A stretch of 64,000 bases of DNA from Beggiatoa alba B18LD (GCF_000245015.1 NZ_JH600070.1:62001-126000); one strand, 5' to 3'. Counted from the stretch's first letter, positions 17,978 through 27,403 are shown. A program made the numbers and translations. Notes: a model not told the origin generated them from the sequence alone.

Positions 17978-18925
17978 ATGTCAAAATCAACGCTGTTATT
18001 AGTAGATGATGAAGAGCGAATTTTGCGTTCGTTAAAAATGTTATTTCTCGCAAAATATCGTGTCTTAAGTACAACTGATGGTAACGAAGCCTTAGAGATT
18101 CTCAAAAAGGAAACCGTTCACGTCATTATTAGCGACCAACGTATGCCGATTATGTTGGGAGTGGATTTATTACGCCAAGCGAAAGAAATTGCGCCAAATA
18201 CGATGCGCTTGTTACTCACAGGATATTCTGATTTACAGGCAATTGTTGGTTCTGTTAATGAAGGGGAAATTTTTCGCTATATTAATAAACCGTGGCAAAC
18301 AGAAGAGCTAAAAGCAACTGTGGATAAAGCAGTAGAAATTGCTTTAAAACTTGAGCAATTACATCAAGCAAAAACCACAGATACCGTTGCAATCATGCCT
18401 ACCCCTGTATTAGGACAAGCACCGCATGTGATGGTTATTGATAATGATGAGGCGATTTATAAAGAAATTCACACGTTGTTAAGCGCGACAAATCCCACAC
18501 ATTGGGCAACTTCTTTAGATGAAGCCTTTAATATTTTGAATAATAAGCCTATCGGTGTTGTGATTTCAGAAATTGAATTGAATGGCGAGGATATTACTGC
18601 CTCGATTAAAACGCTTAAGCAATGCAATCCCAATATTTTAACCGTTGTATTAACGTCTTTTCAGGACACTAAAGCCTTAATTGGGCTAATTAATCACGGT
18701 CAAGTCTATCGCTTTTTACCTAAGCCTATTCATAAGAGTTTATTAGCACGGAGCTTAGAAGCGACTTTAAAGCATTATCAAGTGTTGCATTTAAAACCAC
18801 AGTTGTTAATGCGTCATGCGGTAGAACCAACCAAAACTGAAGAACAACAAAGTTTGTCATCACGGGTTTTAGGATTCATCCGTAAATTACGCAATCGTCC
18901 TGCACAACAACCTACGATTAATTGA
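17978..18925 (+). CDS. Tandem-receiver response regulator
   Basis: The ATG at 17978, preceded by GAAGGA at 17963-17968, is preferred over the upstream frame start at 17957, which overlaps the kinase. The 315-residue product has two receiver domains. The first (about 5-125) is canonical: LLVDDEERI, the phosphoacceptor in VIISDQRMP, and K in NKPWQ, which resembles RpfG-type receivers. The second (about 150-270) has VIDNDEA, but the phosphoacceptor region reads VVISEIELNGE with Glu where Asp is expected. It may be a pseudo-receiver mimicking the phosphorylated state. It keeps LPKPI. No HD-GYP, GGDEF or DNA-binding domain follows, so output must go through protein contacts. It is paired with the CBS kinase directly upstream. 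Confidence 0.88.
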   Translation: MSKSTLLLVDDEERILRSLKMLFLAKYRVLSTTDGNEALEILKKETVHVIISDQRMPIMLGVDLLRQAKEIAPNTMRLLLTGYSDLQAIVGSVNEGEIFRYINKPWQTEELKATVDKAVEIALKLEQLHQAKTTDTVAIMPTPVLGQAPHVMVIDNDEAIYKEIHTLLSATNPTHWATSLDEAFNILNNKPIGVVISEIELNGEDITASIKTLKQCNPNILTVVLTSFQDTKALIGLINHGQVYRFLPKPIHKSLLARSLEATLKHYQVLHLKPQLLMRHAVEPTKTEEQQSLSSRVLGFIRKLRNRPAQQPTIN

Positions 18926-18926
18926 C

Positions 18927-19125
18927 CTAACCTGAGTGTTGCGAGTTTCTTTTAAAAAGGCAAGCATTTGTCTGAATCAGAATTCACAGAATTTTCAGAA
19001 TTAGCAGAATTAAAAAACGTGATTCGCATTAATTTCTTGGTTTAAGGGGTTTAAATCCTGTTAATCCTGAAAATTCTGATTCAGACAAGCCGTTGTCTTT
19101 TTAAAAGAAACTCGCAAAACTCAGG
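18927..19125. mobile_element. Family-1 MITE, short form lacking the A unit
   Basis: It has a slightly diverged left end (CCTGAGTGTTGCGAG), the AGGCAAGCATTTG arm, one B unit, and a right arm ending CTCGCAAAACTCAGG. It abuts the family-2 palindrome at 19126. Confidence 0.75.
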
Positions 19126-19202
19126 TATAGTAACCGTACCATAAAGTGATTTAAATCTAGGACTGCCAGTCCTTCATATCGTTTTATAATACGTTTGCTA
19201 TA
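19126..19202. mobile_element. Family-2 76-bp palindromic MITE
   Basis: Ends TATAGTAACCG and CGTTTGCTATA flank a centre with GGACTGCCAGTCC. Near-identical copies lie at 32041-32114, 40795-40870 and 55105-55180. The TA at each tip suits IS630/Tc1-type transposition, which is inference. Confidence 0.75.
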
Positions 19203-19224
19203 GAATTAAAAAACGTGATTCGCA

Positions 19225-21426
19225 TTAATCCCCTGCCATTTCCCGCACGACCCTTGCGCGGACACATCTTAAAATGCCGTAGTGATATTTACCGTTAAAC
19301 TGTTCAAAAATTGGACGTAATGCAATTTGCCCCTCTGCACTAGATAAACACGCATCCTCAATATCATCAATAGCCTCATCGCTTAATTCTTCTCGTGAAA
19401 AAATTTGACGTAATTGAATCTTGCCTGCCTCAATGCTCATTGCCAAATGCTCATAAACAGTTGATAAAGTTAAATTACGTTGCTCGGCGATTTGTGCAGG
19501 CGTTTTACCCTCTTCTAATAACGCTTTTACGGTATAACTACTTGACATAGAAACCGTATTTGCAATCGGTTCAGTCGTTTTTTGTGGCGGTGGGGTAGAA
19601 ATATCTTGATAAGTGAGCGTATGTTCTTCTAAGACATTTAAAAAAGATTGTCCATAACGTTCTAATTTACGCGCACCAACACCAGAAATACGGCTTAATG
19701 CTTGAAGACTGTCAGGGCGATGTATAACCATATCGCTTAAAGTGCTATCATGGAAAATCACATAAGGCGGGACATTTTGCGCTTGGGCAAAATCTGAACG
19801 TTTCGCTTTTAAGGCTTCCCATAAAATTAAATCTGTGCCTGTAAAAGCCGTATGCTGTTCATTACGGATTAATTTTTTCTCTGCTGTTGCGCGTGGGCTA
19901 TCTTTGCGTAAGCGGATACTGGTTTCACCACGTAATAAAGGGCGAGCTTTTTCGGTTAAAAATAAACCGCCATGCCCTTCAATATCCACGCTTGCAAATC
20001 CGCCTGCAACCAGTTGGCGAAAAACAGACCGCCATTGGTCTGTACTCAATTCAGAACCAATGCCATACGTGCTTAAATACTGGTGTCCATTCTGAATAAT
20101 TCTATCGATACCCTTTCCCTGTAAGACTTCTATTAAATAATTCACGCCAAAGCGTTGCCCCGTGCGGTAAATACACGACAGGGCTTTTTGTGCGACTTCT
20201 AAGCCGTCATATGTCGCTGAAGGCTCTAGGCAAGAATCACAATTGCCACAAGGTTCAACCAAATCATCACCAAAATACGCTAGTAAAACCTGACGACGAC
20301 ATTGCGTCGTTTCACAATAACCTAATAGAGCCTCTAATTTTTGCTGTTCTAGCCGTTTATGCTGTTCATCCGCTTCAGAATTACTTAATAATTTACGCAA
20401 TAAAATCACATCTTCTAAACCATACGCCAGCCATGCGTTAGCGGGTAATCCATCGCGCCCCGCCCGCCCTGTTTCTTGATAATAGGCTTCTAAACTTTTA
20501 GGTAAGTCTAAATGTGCCACAAAACGCACGTTGGGCTTATCAATCCCCATTCCAAAGGCTATCGTTGCAACAATAACGATACCCTCTTCCCGTAAAAAAC
20601 GATTTTGATGTTGTTGGCGTAATTCATTGGATAAACCCGCGTGATAGGGCAAGGCTGTCCAACCATTGACGGTGAGAAATTCCGCAACTTCTTCCACCTT
20701 TTTACGGGATAAACAATAAACAATCCCCGCATCGCCCCGATGTTCCGCATTAAGAAAACTCAATAATTGTTGACGAGCAGGAGGACGTTTTTGTGTGATG
20801 CGGTAACGAATATTTGGACGGTCAAAACCTGTGACGAAAACATGCGCATTTTCTAAGCCTAAACGGCTGATAATTTCTCGACGTGTCGGCTTATCTGCGG
20901 TTGCAGTCAACGCAATACGCGGAATATGGGGAAAACGTTCATGCAAAATAGATAAACGGGCATAATCAGGACGAAAATCGTGCCCCCATTGCGAGACACA
21001 ATGCGCTTCATCAATGGCAAACAATGCTAATGGTAAACTGTCTAAAAACTCTAAAAAGCGGGGATTATTTAAGCGTTCAGGAGCAACGTAGAGTAAATCT
21101 AGCGCGTTTTGTCGCAATTGTTGGACTATCTGCCGTGTTTGTGCAGAATCTTGGCTAGAGTTAAGAAACGCCGCACGAATGCCTAATTGTAACAGGGCAT
21201 CGACTTGGTCTTGCATCAAGGCAATCAGCGGGGAGATAACCACGCCAACCCCTGAACGTAGCAAAGCAGGAATTTGATAACAAAGCGATTTTCCGCCACC
21301 CGTGGGCATTAATACTAACGCATCCCCGCCTGCCATGACATGTTGAATAATGGTTTCTTGATGTCCGCGAAAATGTTCGTAACCAAAGACGCGGCGCAAA
21401 ATATGAGCTGGGGTGTCATCAGACAT
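19225..21426 (-). CDS. recQ: ATP-dependent DNA helicase RecQ
   Basis: RecQ unwinds DNA 3' to 5' in recombination and repair. The 733-residue protein has Walker A at residues 41-48 (PTGGGKSL), the DEAH box followed by [13 protein letters not shown], the motif VI arginines ([10 protein letters not shown]), and a zinc-binding set (CRRQ...CGNCDSC). A winged-helix RQC region and an HRDC domain ([20 protein letters not shown]) follow. It exceeds the roughly 610 residues of E. coli RecQ because of an extra C-terminal region from about 625, with a helix-turn-helix ([20 protein letters not shown]) seen in many RecQ-like proteins. It lies 44 bases after iscX on the same strand, so co-transcription is likely. 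The repeats just downstream include no clear terminator. Confidence 0.95.
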   Translation of the reverse strand: MSDDTPAHILRRVFGYEHFRGHQETIIQHVMAGGDALVLMPTGGGKSLCYQIPALLRSGVGVVISPLIALMQDQVDALLQLGIRAAFLNSSQDSAQTRQIVQQLRQNALDLLYVAPERLNNPRFLEFLDSLPLALFAIDEAHCVSQWGHDFRPDYARLSILHERFPHIPRIALTATADKPTRREIISRLGLENAHVFVTGFDRPNIRYRITQKRPPARQQLLSFLNAEHRGDAGIVYCLSRKKVEEVAEFLTVNGWTALPYHAGLSNELRQQHQNRFLREEGIVIVATIAFGMGIDKPNVRFVAHLDLPKSLEAYYQETGRAGRDGLPANAWLAYGLEDVILLRKLLSNSEADEQHKRLEQQKLEALLGYCETTQCRRQVLLAYFGDDLVEPCGNCDSCLEPSATYDGLEVAQKALSCIYRTGQRFGVNYLIEVLQGKGIDRIIQNGHQYLSTYGIGSELSTDQWRSVFRQLVAGGFASVDIEGHGGLFLTEKARPLLRGETSIRLRKDSPRATAEKKLIRNEQHTAFTGTDLILWEALKAKRSDFAQAQNVPPYVIFHDSTLSDMVIHRPDSLQALSRISGVGARKLERYGQSFLNVLEEHTLTYQDISTPPPQKTTEPIANTVSMSSSYTVKALLEEGKTPAQIAEQRNLTLSTVYEHLAMSIEAGKIQLRQIFSREELSDEAIDDIEDACLSSAEGQIALRPIFEQFNGKYHYGILRCVRARVVREMAGD

Positions 21427-21470
21427 GGGCGCAAAAAATCAGGTGTAATATATTCAGTGAATTGTAAGCA

Positions 21471-21674
21471 CTATTCTTGTGCTTCTTCAATCCATAAGGC
21501 TTGAATCGCTTCTAAAATTTTCTCGTTAGATTTTTCTGGGTCATCATCAAACGCTTCTAATTGACAAACCCATTGATGCAAATCCATAAAATTAACATAT
21601 TGTGGGTCAATATCAGCATGTTGTTCTGCTAATTGAATCGCAATTTCTTGAACATCTGTCCATTTAAGGCTCAT
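21471..21674 (-). CDS. iscX: Iron-sulfur assembly protein IscX
   Basis: This 67-residue acidic protein matches IscX/YfhJ over its whole length: SLKWTDVQEIA at the start, FMDLHQWVCQLEAFDDDP in the middle and SNEKILEAIQALWIEEA at the end. IscX binds IscS and iron and tunes cluster assembly. It is usually the last gene of the isc operon, but here it stands alone upstream of recQ. A good GAGGAG ribosome-binding site precedes the ATG on the minus strand (about 21681-21689). Confidence 0.95.
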   Translation of the reverse strand: MSLKWTDVQEIAIQLAEQHADIDPQYVNFMDLHQWVCQLEAFDDDPEKSNEKILEAIQALWIEEAQE

Positions 21675-21820
21675 ATCAAAAACTCCTCAATCATGTGGTG
21701 AATAGGGGGAGCGGTGCAAGCAATTTAAGTGCTGTTCACTTTAACATTCCCCTCGAACCTGTTCTACTGGCATTTTTTCTGCAATCTCTAAAAAAAGACA
21801 TTTTTTAGGGAATTGCTACT

Positions 21821-24142
21821 ATGCGTAATTCTACATATATTCAAAGTACTTATCTTGCTCAAGATACTTTACGGTTAATCGGACGTTATGGGCAAGTGAC
21901 TATTTTCCAGCAATATAGTTCATTAGCTGACAGAAAAACACAAACTCAAAAAGAAACGAATCCTTTCCGTGGCTTATCGACATTCTATGCACAAAATAAT
22001 GCCCAGTTTTTTGGACGTGAATCATTATTAGATAAATTATGGGAGCGATTACTCAGCTTTTATGGCGAGGATGTCAATCCCTTAACCTTACGGGTTTTAC
22101 CTATCATCGGCCCAAGTGGTGTCGGAAAATCGTCACTGATACAAGCGGGCTTATTACCGCAATTGGTTAATCAGCGTTATCTCCCCTTTCGGCGCGTTTG
22201 GACAGCGGTGATGAAGCCGAGCGTTCATCCTTTAAAAAATCTAGCGTCTGCTTTAGCGGGATTATATCAATGTGTTACGACAGAACGCATCGATAAAAAT
22301 ACGCAATTTTTTCAACAATTACAGCATAAACAAGGCTTAAGTAAGTTATTACAGACGTTTCCTGAAGCCGCTACGTCCCCTGTTTTTTTAGTCGTTGAAC
22401 AATTAGAAGAGTTATACACCCATTGTCAGGATGAGAGCGAAAGAAACTTATTTATCGATAATTTATTAATGGCAGCGGCTGACCCTCAATTAAGTTTTAC
22501 CCTTGTTTTAACCCTGAGGACTGATTTTTTAGCGATGACACAACATCATCATTTGCTCTATCAGACCTTAGCAACGCAATCGATATTAGTGCCAATGTTG
22601 ACAAAATCGCAATTATTGCAAGTCATCAATGAACCTTTAGCAGGGAGTAGTACGCAATGGAATGTTGCAACCGTTGAGGAGTTAATTCAGCAAACCCGCC
22701 ACCACGCAGAATCATTGCCCCTTTTGCAATTTACGCTTTACCGTTTATGGCATTACAAGCAACAAGGTATGTCAGAAATACAAGCCTTGAAATTATTGGG
22801 GAATACTTTACAAGATTCTGTGTCGGCAGAGGCTGAACGTTTATATCAATCTTTATCGAATCGTGAAAAATCAACCGCTCGTGCTGTGTTTTTAAAACTC
22901 TTAATTATTGATGAACAAGGAGTTTATCCGCGTCGAGTGTCGCAAGAAAGTTTAATTAATCTCACGGATACCAGTGCAACGGTTGAAGCTGTTTTAACGG
23001 CTTTCACGCAAACAGAAAGCCGTTTATTAACCGTTAATAAAGCTCATGGTCACACATTTGTAGAATTAACACATGCAATTTTATTAACCCATTGGGCGCG
23101 TTTAGTCCGTTGGATTAGTGCTTCACAACGTGATGTCTTTTTTCAGCATCGTTTTGCGGAAGCTGTTAAACAATGGGATAAAGAAAAACGCACAGCAAGC
23201 CTTTTATGGCGGTCGACAGATTTAGCTTTGTTACGCCAATATTATGCGCGGGCAAGTCATGAATTTAGTACGATTCAAGAGGCATTTTTTATCGAATCTG
23301 ACCAACGACAACGTTATTTTAGTCGGTTAAAACGCTGGTTTTTTGCCAGTTTAGCCGTCTTATCTTTATCAGCATTATTAGGCATTTATGAGAAAGGCAA
23401 AACTATTGAAGAAGTTGAAAACCAATTAAGTTTAGCGTGGGAAAATGTGGAGTTAGCACAGGCAGAGCGCGACAAAGCCATTGCAGCAGAACAAAAAGCC
23501 AAAGCGGCACATAATTATTCATTTTTCCCTGACAATATTTATGCACCGCAAACAGGGTTATTATTAGCGGGCAGTGAAACTGCTCAACCTGTGATTGATC
23601 CGACAACGGATAATTGGTTAAGTGATGAACAACTCATGCAAGCCCGTTTAAAAACAGTCGCAAGCGTTGCATTAGAATTGCCATCACCGCCAAAAAACAG
23701 CATAGAAAAAAATTATGTACCTACAACAACGCCTATTATCGTGTTAGAAACGGGTGAAACGATAGATCCATTAAAAGAGTTTCCAACAGATAAATCTTAT
23801 ATTATCGTGCATGCTGATGAGACTAAAAAAACTGCAAAGCCTGAAACGACTCGCCCCAAAAAACCAAAGTTACGCATAGTGCCTAAACCTGTCAATAAGC
23901 CAATAGTCACACTGGCATCTGAAGAAGCTGATTTATTTGGCGCGCCCGTACATTATCAAACAATAAGCCCTAGTAAAGCAGAGAGTCATCAAACAAGCGC
24001 ACCTCAAACAGCAACAACAGCCAGCAATATTCGTCAGAAGCCTATAAAACAAATGACAGTTAGTTCTAATACAGATACAAATGTAGTGAAAAATAAACCG
24101 TCTTTAACTGTACCTAAAAATAAGGAAGGATTTTTATTCTAA
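21821..24142 (+). CDS. Membrane-anchored STAND-type ATPase
   Basis: This 773-residue protein begins with the nSTAND1 signature NPFRGLSTF and FFGRE, then Walker A GPSGVGKS at 97-104. The Walker B region reads FLVVEQLEELYT at about 189-200. In relatives this is usually VVDQFEE, so the first acid is Glu here. A helical winged-helix region reaches about residue 460. A single transmembrane segment (about 506-524, FASLAVLSLSALLGIY) and a short coiled coil (528-565) follow, then roughly 200 residues of low-complexity, Pro/Lys/Thr-rich tail. Relatives usually carry WD40 or TPR sensors at this position; none is seen here. STAND proteins act as signalling or defence switches. It is followed by a small membrane protein gene; nothing else indicates its partner. 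Confidence 0.8.
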   Translation: MRNSTYIQSTYLAQDTLRLIGRYGQVTIFQQYSSLADRKTQTQKETNPFRGLSTFYAQNNAQFFGRESLLDKLWERLLSFYGEDVNPLTLRVLPIIGPSGVGKSSLIQAGLLPQLVNQRYLPFRRVWTAVMKPSVHPLKNLASALAGLYQCVTTERIDKNTQFFQQLQHKQGLSKLLQTFPEAATSPVFLVVEQLEELYTHCQDESERNLFIDNLLMAAADPQLSFTLVLTLRTDFLAMTQHHHLLYQTLATQSILVPMLTKSQLLQVINEPLAGSSTQWNVATVEELIQQTRHHAESLPLLQFTLYRLWHYKQQGMSEIQALKLLGNTLQDSVSAEAERLYQSLSNREKSTARAVFLKLLIIDEQGVYPRRVSQESLINLTDTSATVEAVLTAFTQTESRLLTVNKAHGHTFVELTHAILLTHWARLVRWISASQRDVFFQHRFAEAVKQWDKEKRTASLLWRSTDLALLRQYYARASHEFSTIQEAFFIESDQRQRYFSRLKRWFFASLAVLSLSALLGIYEKGKTIEEVENQLSLAWENVELAQAERDKAIAAEQKAKAAHNYSFFPDNIYAPQTGLLLAGSETAQPVIDPTTDNWLSDEQLMQARLKTVASVALELPSPPKNSIEKNYVPTTTPIIVLETGETIDPLKEFPTDKSYIIVHADETKKTAKPETTRPKKPKLRIVPKPVNKPIVTLASEEADLFGAPVHYQTISPSKAESHQTSAPQTATTASNIRQKPIKQMTVSSNTDTNVVKNKPSLTVPKNKEGFLF

Positions 24143-24271
24143 AAAATGGAGAAACCTTCTTGCATAGTGCATATTTAACAAAGTGTGGCATAATGATATT
24201 GAAAGACTTTTAGTAAGTTTTGGGATGGTTATTTAACAATATCTTTTTACTTAAAACCGCAGGCAATCTTG

Positions 24272-24610
24272 ATGAATATGCACTCATTGCTGTTTTATAA
24301 AAATAAACGTTGGTTACGGACATTACGGTATTTTTTGCAAGCGAGTCGGCATAAACTAAAAATGACAAGTTGGTTACATTCACACGAACAACCCACGCGC
24401 CACATGTTGAGACAAGAAACGATTAAAAGTGCGACCGCTAATTTAAAAACTTTTCTTTATGGCTGGTTTATCTTATTTTTACTCCTCTTTTTATTGATTA
24501 GCTTTAGCCTATTAGTCAGTAAACATTTAGCCCCTCATTTATCCCTAGAGGGATTTTTCTTTTTATATCAAAATCCCTTTGTGACTGAACAACATCTTTT
24601 ATCTAAATGA
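24272..24610 (+). CDS. Small single-pass membrane protein of unknown function
   Basis: The ATG at 24272 (the frame is also open from a TTG three bases earlier) gives 112 residues. The N-terminal half is very basic (FYKNKRWLRTLRYFLQASRH). A strong membrane segment lies at about 66-86 (YGWFILFLLLFLLISFSLLV), and a short tail follows. I recognise no family. It lies 130 bases after the STAND ATPase on the same strand and could be its partner. Translation is supported only by the open frame and the membrane segment. Confidence 0.5.
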   Translation: MNMHSLLFYKNKRWLRTLRYFLQASRHKLKMTSWLHSHEQPTRHMLRQETIKSATANLKTFLYGWFILFLLLFLLISFSLLVSKHLAPHLSLEGFFFLYQNPFVTEQHLLSK

Positions 24611-24705
24611 ACTCATTAGAACCTGTTATAACGCATTCTCATTGAGGAGCGACACCAGCTATACTATAACGTCAAAGTGTGTACCGAGCGATTTTAGAGG
24701 ATATT

Positions 24706-25587
24706 ATGTGTAATACATGCGGATGTAACGTAACAGCAGGCAATGAGCATCTGATTCAAGGAACAGGCAAATTAGCCAAAACGGAAGATGGCAAAGTTGC
24801 TGTTCAAGTGTTACAAAATTTATTATCAGAAAATGATCATCAAGCCTTGCATAATCGTGAGCATTTTGATGAGCATGGCATTTTAGTCATTAATTTAATG
24901 TCTTCTCCCGGTGCGGGAAAAACGGCATTATTAGAAAAAACAATTGAAAGTTTAAAAGATAGTCTCAGAATTGCCGTGATTGAGGGCGATTTAGAAACAG
25001 AAAACGATGCTGAACGTATTAGACAGAAAGGTGTCCCCGCTGTACAAATCGTCACAGGTACTGCCTGCCATTTAGATGCCCATCTCGTTCATCAAGCTGT
25101 GCATCAACTAGACTTAAGCCAACTAGATATATTGTTTATTGAAAATGTAGGAAACCTAGTATGTCCTGCCAGTTTTGACTTAGGACATCATCGCAATGTT
25201 ACCTTGCTGTCTGTTACAGAAGGCGACGACAAACCCGCTAAATATCCCGTTATGTTCCGCGCTGCGGACGTGATGTTGCTCACCAAAGTAGATTTACTCC
25301 CCTTTTTAGACGACTTCGACCCGCAAGCGGCAGAATATCATCTCCGTCACCTCGCTAACCACGCCCCGTTTTTGCCCCTGTCGGCTAAAAAAGGCATTGG
25401 CATACAAGCATGGATTGCATGGCTACAGCATGAACTACACGCACAACGAGAACGTTTAAAAGCAGGTAGAACCGCGCGTCCTGCCATACAACCCGATGGG
25501 TCTAGAATCCACACCCATCATCATGACCATGTCCATACAGGACATCAACATACACATGCAGATGGTACAACCCATACCCATCTTTAA
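24706..25587 (+). CDS. hypB: Hydrogenase/urease nickel GTPase HypB
   Basis: HypB is the GTPase that, with HypA, inserts nickel into [NiFe]-hydrogenase. The product begins MCNTCGCN, the N-terminal nickel-binding CxxCxC motif, so the ATG at 24706, with TTTAGAGG before it, is preferred over the GTG at 24679. The 293 residues include the P-loop SSPGAGKTALLEKT, EGDLETENDAERI, the metal-site Cys/His (GTACHLDAHLV), IENVGNLVCPASFDLG and the base-specificity motif LLTKVDLLPF. The C-terminus is histidine-rich (HTHHHDHVHTGHQHTH), a nickel store that in many HypB proteins lies near the N-terminus instead. No other hyp or hydrogenase structural gene is in the window; the cytochrome b561 gene at 59.1 kb is the only possible link. 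Confidence 0.93.
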   Translation: MCNTCGCNVTAGNEHLIQGTGKLAKTEDGKVAVQVLQNLLSENDHQALHNREHFDEHGILVINLMSSPGAGKTALLEKTIESLKDSLRIAVIEGDLETENDAERIRQKGVPAVQIVTGTACHLDAHLVHQAVHQLDLSQLDILFIENVGNLVCPASFDLGHHRNVTLLSVTEGDDKPAKYPVMFRAADVMLLTKVDLLPFLDDFDPQAAEYHLRHLANHAPFLPLSAKKGIGIQAWIAWLQHELHAQRERLKAGRTARPAIQPDGSRIHTHHHDHVHTGHQHTHADGTTHTHL

Positions 25588-25726
25588 AAACGGGGAATAA
25601 TCCCCCACTATCTGACTCACTATTATTGGGAATAATGAAGGACTTATAATCCTAGATTTTACTCATATTTCGTGACACTACGCTTAACACGATTGTTTTT
25701 TCTACTATCCAATGAGGATTATGATA

Positions 25727-26836
25727 ATGCTAAAGCAGTTTCAACAAAGTTTGTTAGGTATTGCTGTTGCTTGTACGCTTTCTAGCGCAGCATATGCGGC
25801 AGAAGATAAAGTGCTGCATATTTACAACTGGTCAGACTACATTGCTGAAGACACAGTTGCTAATTTTGAAAAAGAAACTGGCATTAAAGTCGTTTATGAT
25901 GTGTTTGATAGTAACGAAGTATTAGAAGCCAAGCTCATGACGGGCAAAACAGGCTTTGATATCGTAGTCCCTTCCGCCGCCCCCTACTTAGGCAGACAAA
26001 TCGTTGCAGGCGTTTATCAACCCTTAGATAAAAGCAAATTAAGCAATTACAAAAACCTCGACCCCGTTGTTCTAAAAAGCCTAGAAGCGGTTGACCCCGA
26101 AAATAAATTTGCAATTCCCTACTTATGGGGAACAACAGGCATAGGCTACAACCCTGAAAAAGTCAAAGCGGCATTAGGCGAAAACGCCCCCGTTGATAGC
26201 TGGGATTTAGTATTTAAACCTGAAAACTTAGAAAAACTCTCCAAATGTGGCGTTTATTTCCTAGACACCCCAACCGAAGTTTTTCCCATTGTCTTAAATT
26301 ACTTGGGTAAAGAGCCATTAAGCGAAAACTCTGACGACTACACCAAAATTGTGCAGCCGTTCATGTTAAAACTGCGTCCCTTTATCACTAATTTCCACTC
26401 TTCTGAATACATCAACGCCTTAGCCAATGGTGATATTTGCGTCGCTGTTGGCTGGTCTGGTGACGTATTACAAGCAGCCGACCGTGCGGCTGAAGCCAAC
26501 AAAGGCGTTAAAGTTGAATACAGCGTTCCCAAAGAAGGGACAATTATGTGGGTTGACATGATGGCAATCCCTAAAGATGCCAAAAACTCTGAAGCAGCCC
26601 TGAAATTCCTAGATTTCATCCTCCGTCCTGAAGTCATTGCAGGCGTTAGCAACTTTGTTCATTACGCTAACCCAAATCCAGCTTCTTTAGAAAAAGTTGC
26701 GGATGAAGTGAAAAACAATAAAGGAGTTTTCCCTGCTGAAGACGTGAAGAAAAAATTATTTATGTTAAAGATTCTGCCCCAAAAAACCGAACGGACTTTA
26801 ACCCGTGTTTGGACGACTATCAAAACGGGCAAATAA
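25727..26836 (+). CDS. Polyamine ABC transporter substrate-binding protein, PotF-like
   Basis: This periplasmic spermidine/putrescine-binding protein has about 369 residues. AGGA at 25715-25718 points to the ATG at 25727; ATGs at 25712 and 25721 are less well placed. The signal peptide ends SSAAYA before AEDK. Family motifs are VLHIYNWSDYIAEDT, FDIVVPSA, YLWGTTGIGYNP, FLDTPTEVFPI, VGWSGDVLQA and a Trp/Asp pair in GTIMWVDMMAIP that lines the polyamine site. The membrane and ATPase subunits are not adjacent: a strong terminator follows immediately, so this is a single-gene unit. PotF (putrescine) or PotD (spermidine) specificity cannot be settled from the sequence; I favour PotF by overall pattern. 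The agmatine deiminase at 46.7 kb belongs to the same metabolism. Confidence 0.9.
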   Translation: MLKQFQQSLLGIAVACTLSSAAYAAEDKVLHIYNWSDYIAEDTVANFEKETGIKVVYDVFDSNEVLEAKLMTGKTGFDIVVPSAAPYLGRQIVAGVYQPLDKSKLSNYKNLDPVVLKSLEAVDPENKFAIPYLWGTTGIGYNPEKVKAALGENAPVDSWDLVFKPENLEKLSKCGVYFLDTPTEVFPIVLNYLGKEPLSENSDDYTKIVQPFMLKLRPFITNFHSSEYINALANGDICVAVGWSGDVLQAADRAAEANKGVKVEYSVPKEGTIMWVDMMAIPKDAKNSEAALKFLDFILRPEVIAGVSNFVHYANPNPASLEKVADEVKNNKGVFPAEDVKKKLFMLKILPQKTERTLTRVWTTIKTGK

Positions 26837-26884
26837 TCGCAACACCTGACACATTTATCAGGTATAGCGAATTATCTGCTTATT

Positions 26885-26913
26885 ATCCCCCCAGCGATGG
26901 GGGGATTTTTTTT
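26885..26913 (+). terminator. Rho-independent terminator of the PotF-like gene
   Basis: ATCCCCCC at 26885-26892 pairs with GGGGGGAT at 26899-26906 around a 6-base loop, followed by seven more T. It lies 49 bases beyond the stop. Confidence 0.92.
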
Positions 26914-26943
26914 GTAAGCGTTTCAAGTAACCTGAATTCTGCG

Positions 26944-27164
26944 AACCTGAGTTCGGCGATATTTATAAAATAAAACAGATACCTGCTAGGTTTTAAAAAC
27001 CTAGCAGGTCTTTTTTTGTCTGAATCAGAATTCACAGAATTTTCAGAATTAGCAGAATTAAAAACATAATTTTTTATTCTTTTAATTTTCTTGTCTTTTT
27101 AATTCTGAAAATTCTGATTCAGACAAGCTGTTGTCTTTTTAAAAGAAACTCGCCGAACTCAGGT
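26944..27164. mobile_element. Family-1 MITE, 221-bp copy
   Basis: Both ends are intact (ACCTGAGTTCGGCGAT and CTCGCCGAACTCAGGT). The A palindrome with a T-run (26981-27017) is joined directly to a B unit, and the CCAGTCC spacer is missing. The B centre differs from other copies (TTTTTATTCTTTTAATTTTC). Confidence 0.8.
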
Positions 27165-27179
27165 TATTTTACAAGGATA

Positions 27180-27256
27180 GGAGGTTTTCTTCCCGCCTCC
27201 TGCTTTACCCCGCTACGTGGGGAAAAGAAAAAAGAGGCAATCGCTTCAGCGATTGC
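27180..27256. other. Cluster of three short hairpins in an intergenic region
   Basis: GGAGG/CCTCC (27180-27200), CCCC/GGGG around GCTACGT (27208-27222) and GCAATCGC-TTCA-GCGATTGC (27237-27256) follow one another. No open frame covers them. A structured RNA or a repeat remnant is possible. Confidence 0.35.
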
Positions 27257-27300
27257 ACTCCGCCTTAATCTTTGCTTGTGCTAAACAAGTCTTAAAGCAT

Positions 27301-27403
27301 TTGCCTGAATCAGAATTTTCAGGATTAGCAGGATTTAAAAGTGTTATTCGTGTTAGCTTTTGGTTTGAGGGTTTTAAATCTTGTTAATCCTGATTTAGAC
27401 AGT
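27301..27403. repeat. Solitary B-unit repeat
   Basis: It begins TTGCCTGAATCAG and ends CTGATTTAGACAG, with the AGGATTAGCAGGATT micro-repeats between them. No family-1 ends are present, so B units also occur alone. A short frame through it is not a gene. The rest of 27404-27642 shows nothing I can name. Confidence 0.7.

Noticed and set aside
27301-27403. AGGATT micro-repeats in B units as a possible CRISPR array
   Set aside because: The spacing is irregular at about 9 bases, there are no unique spacers of constant length, and no cas genes occur.
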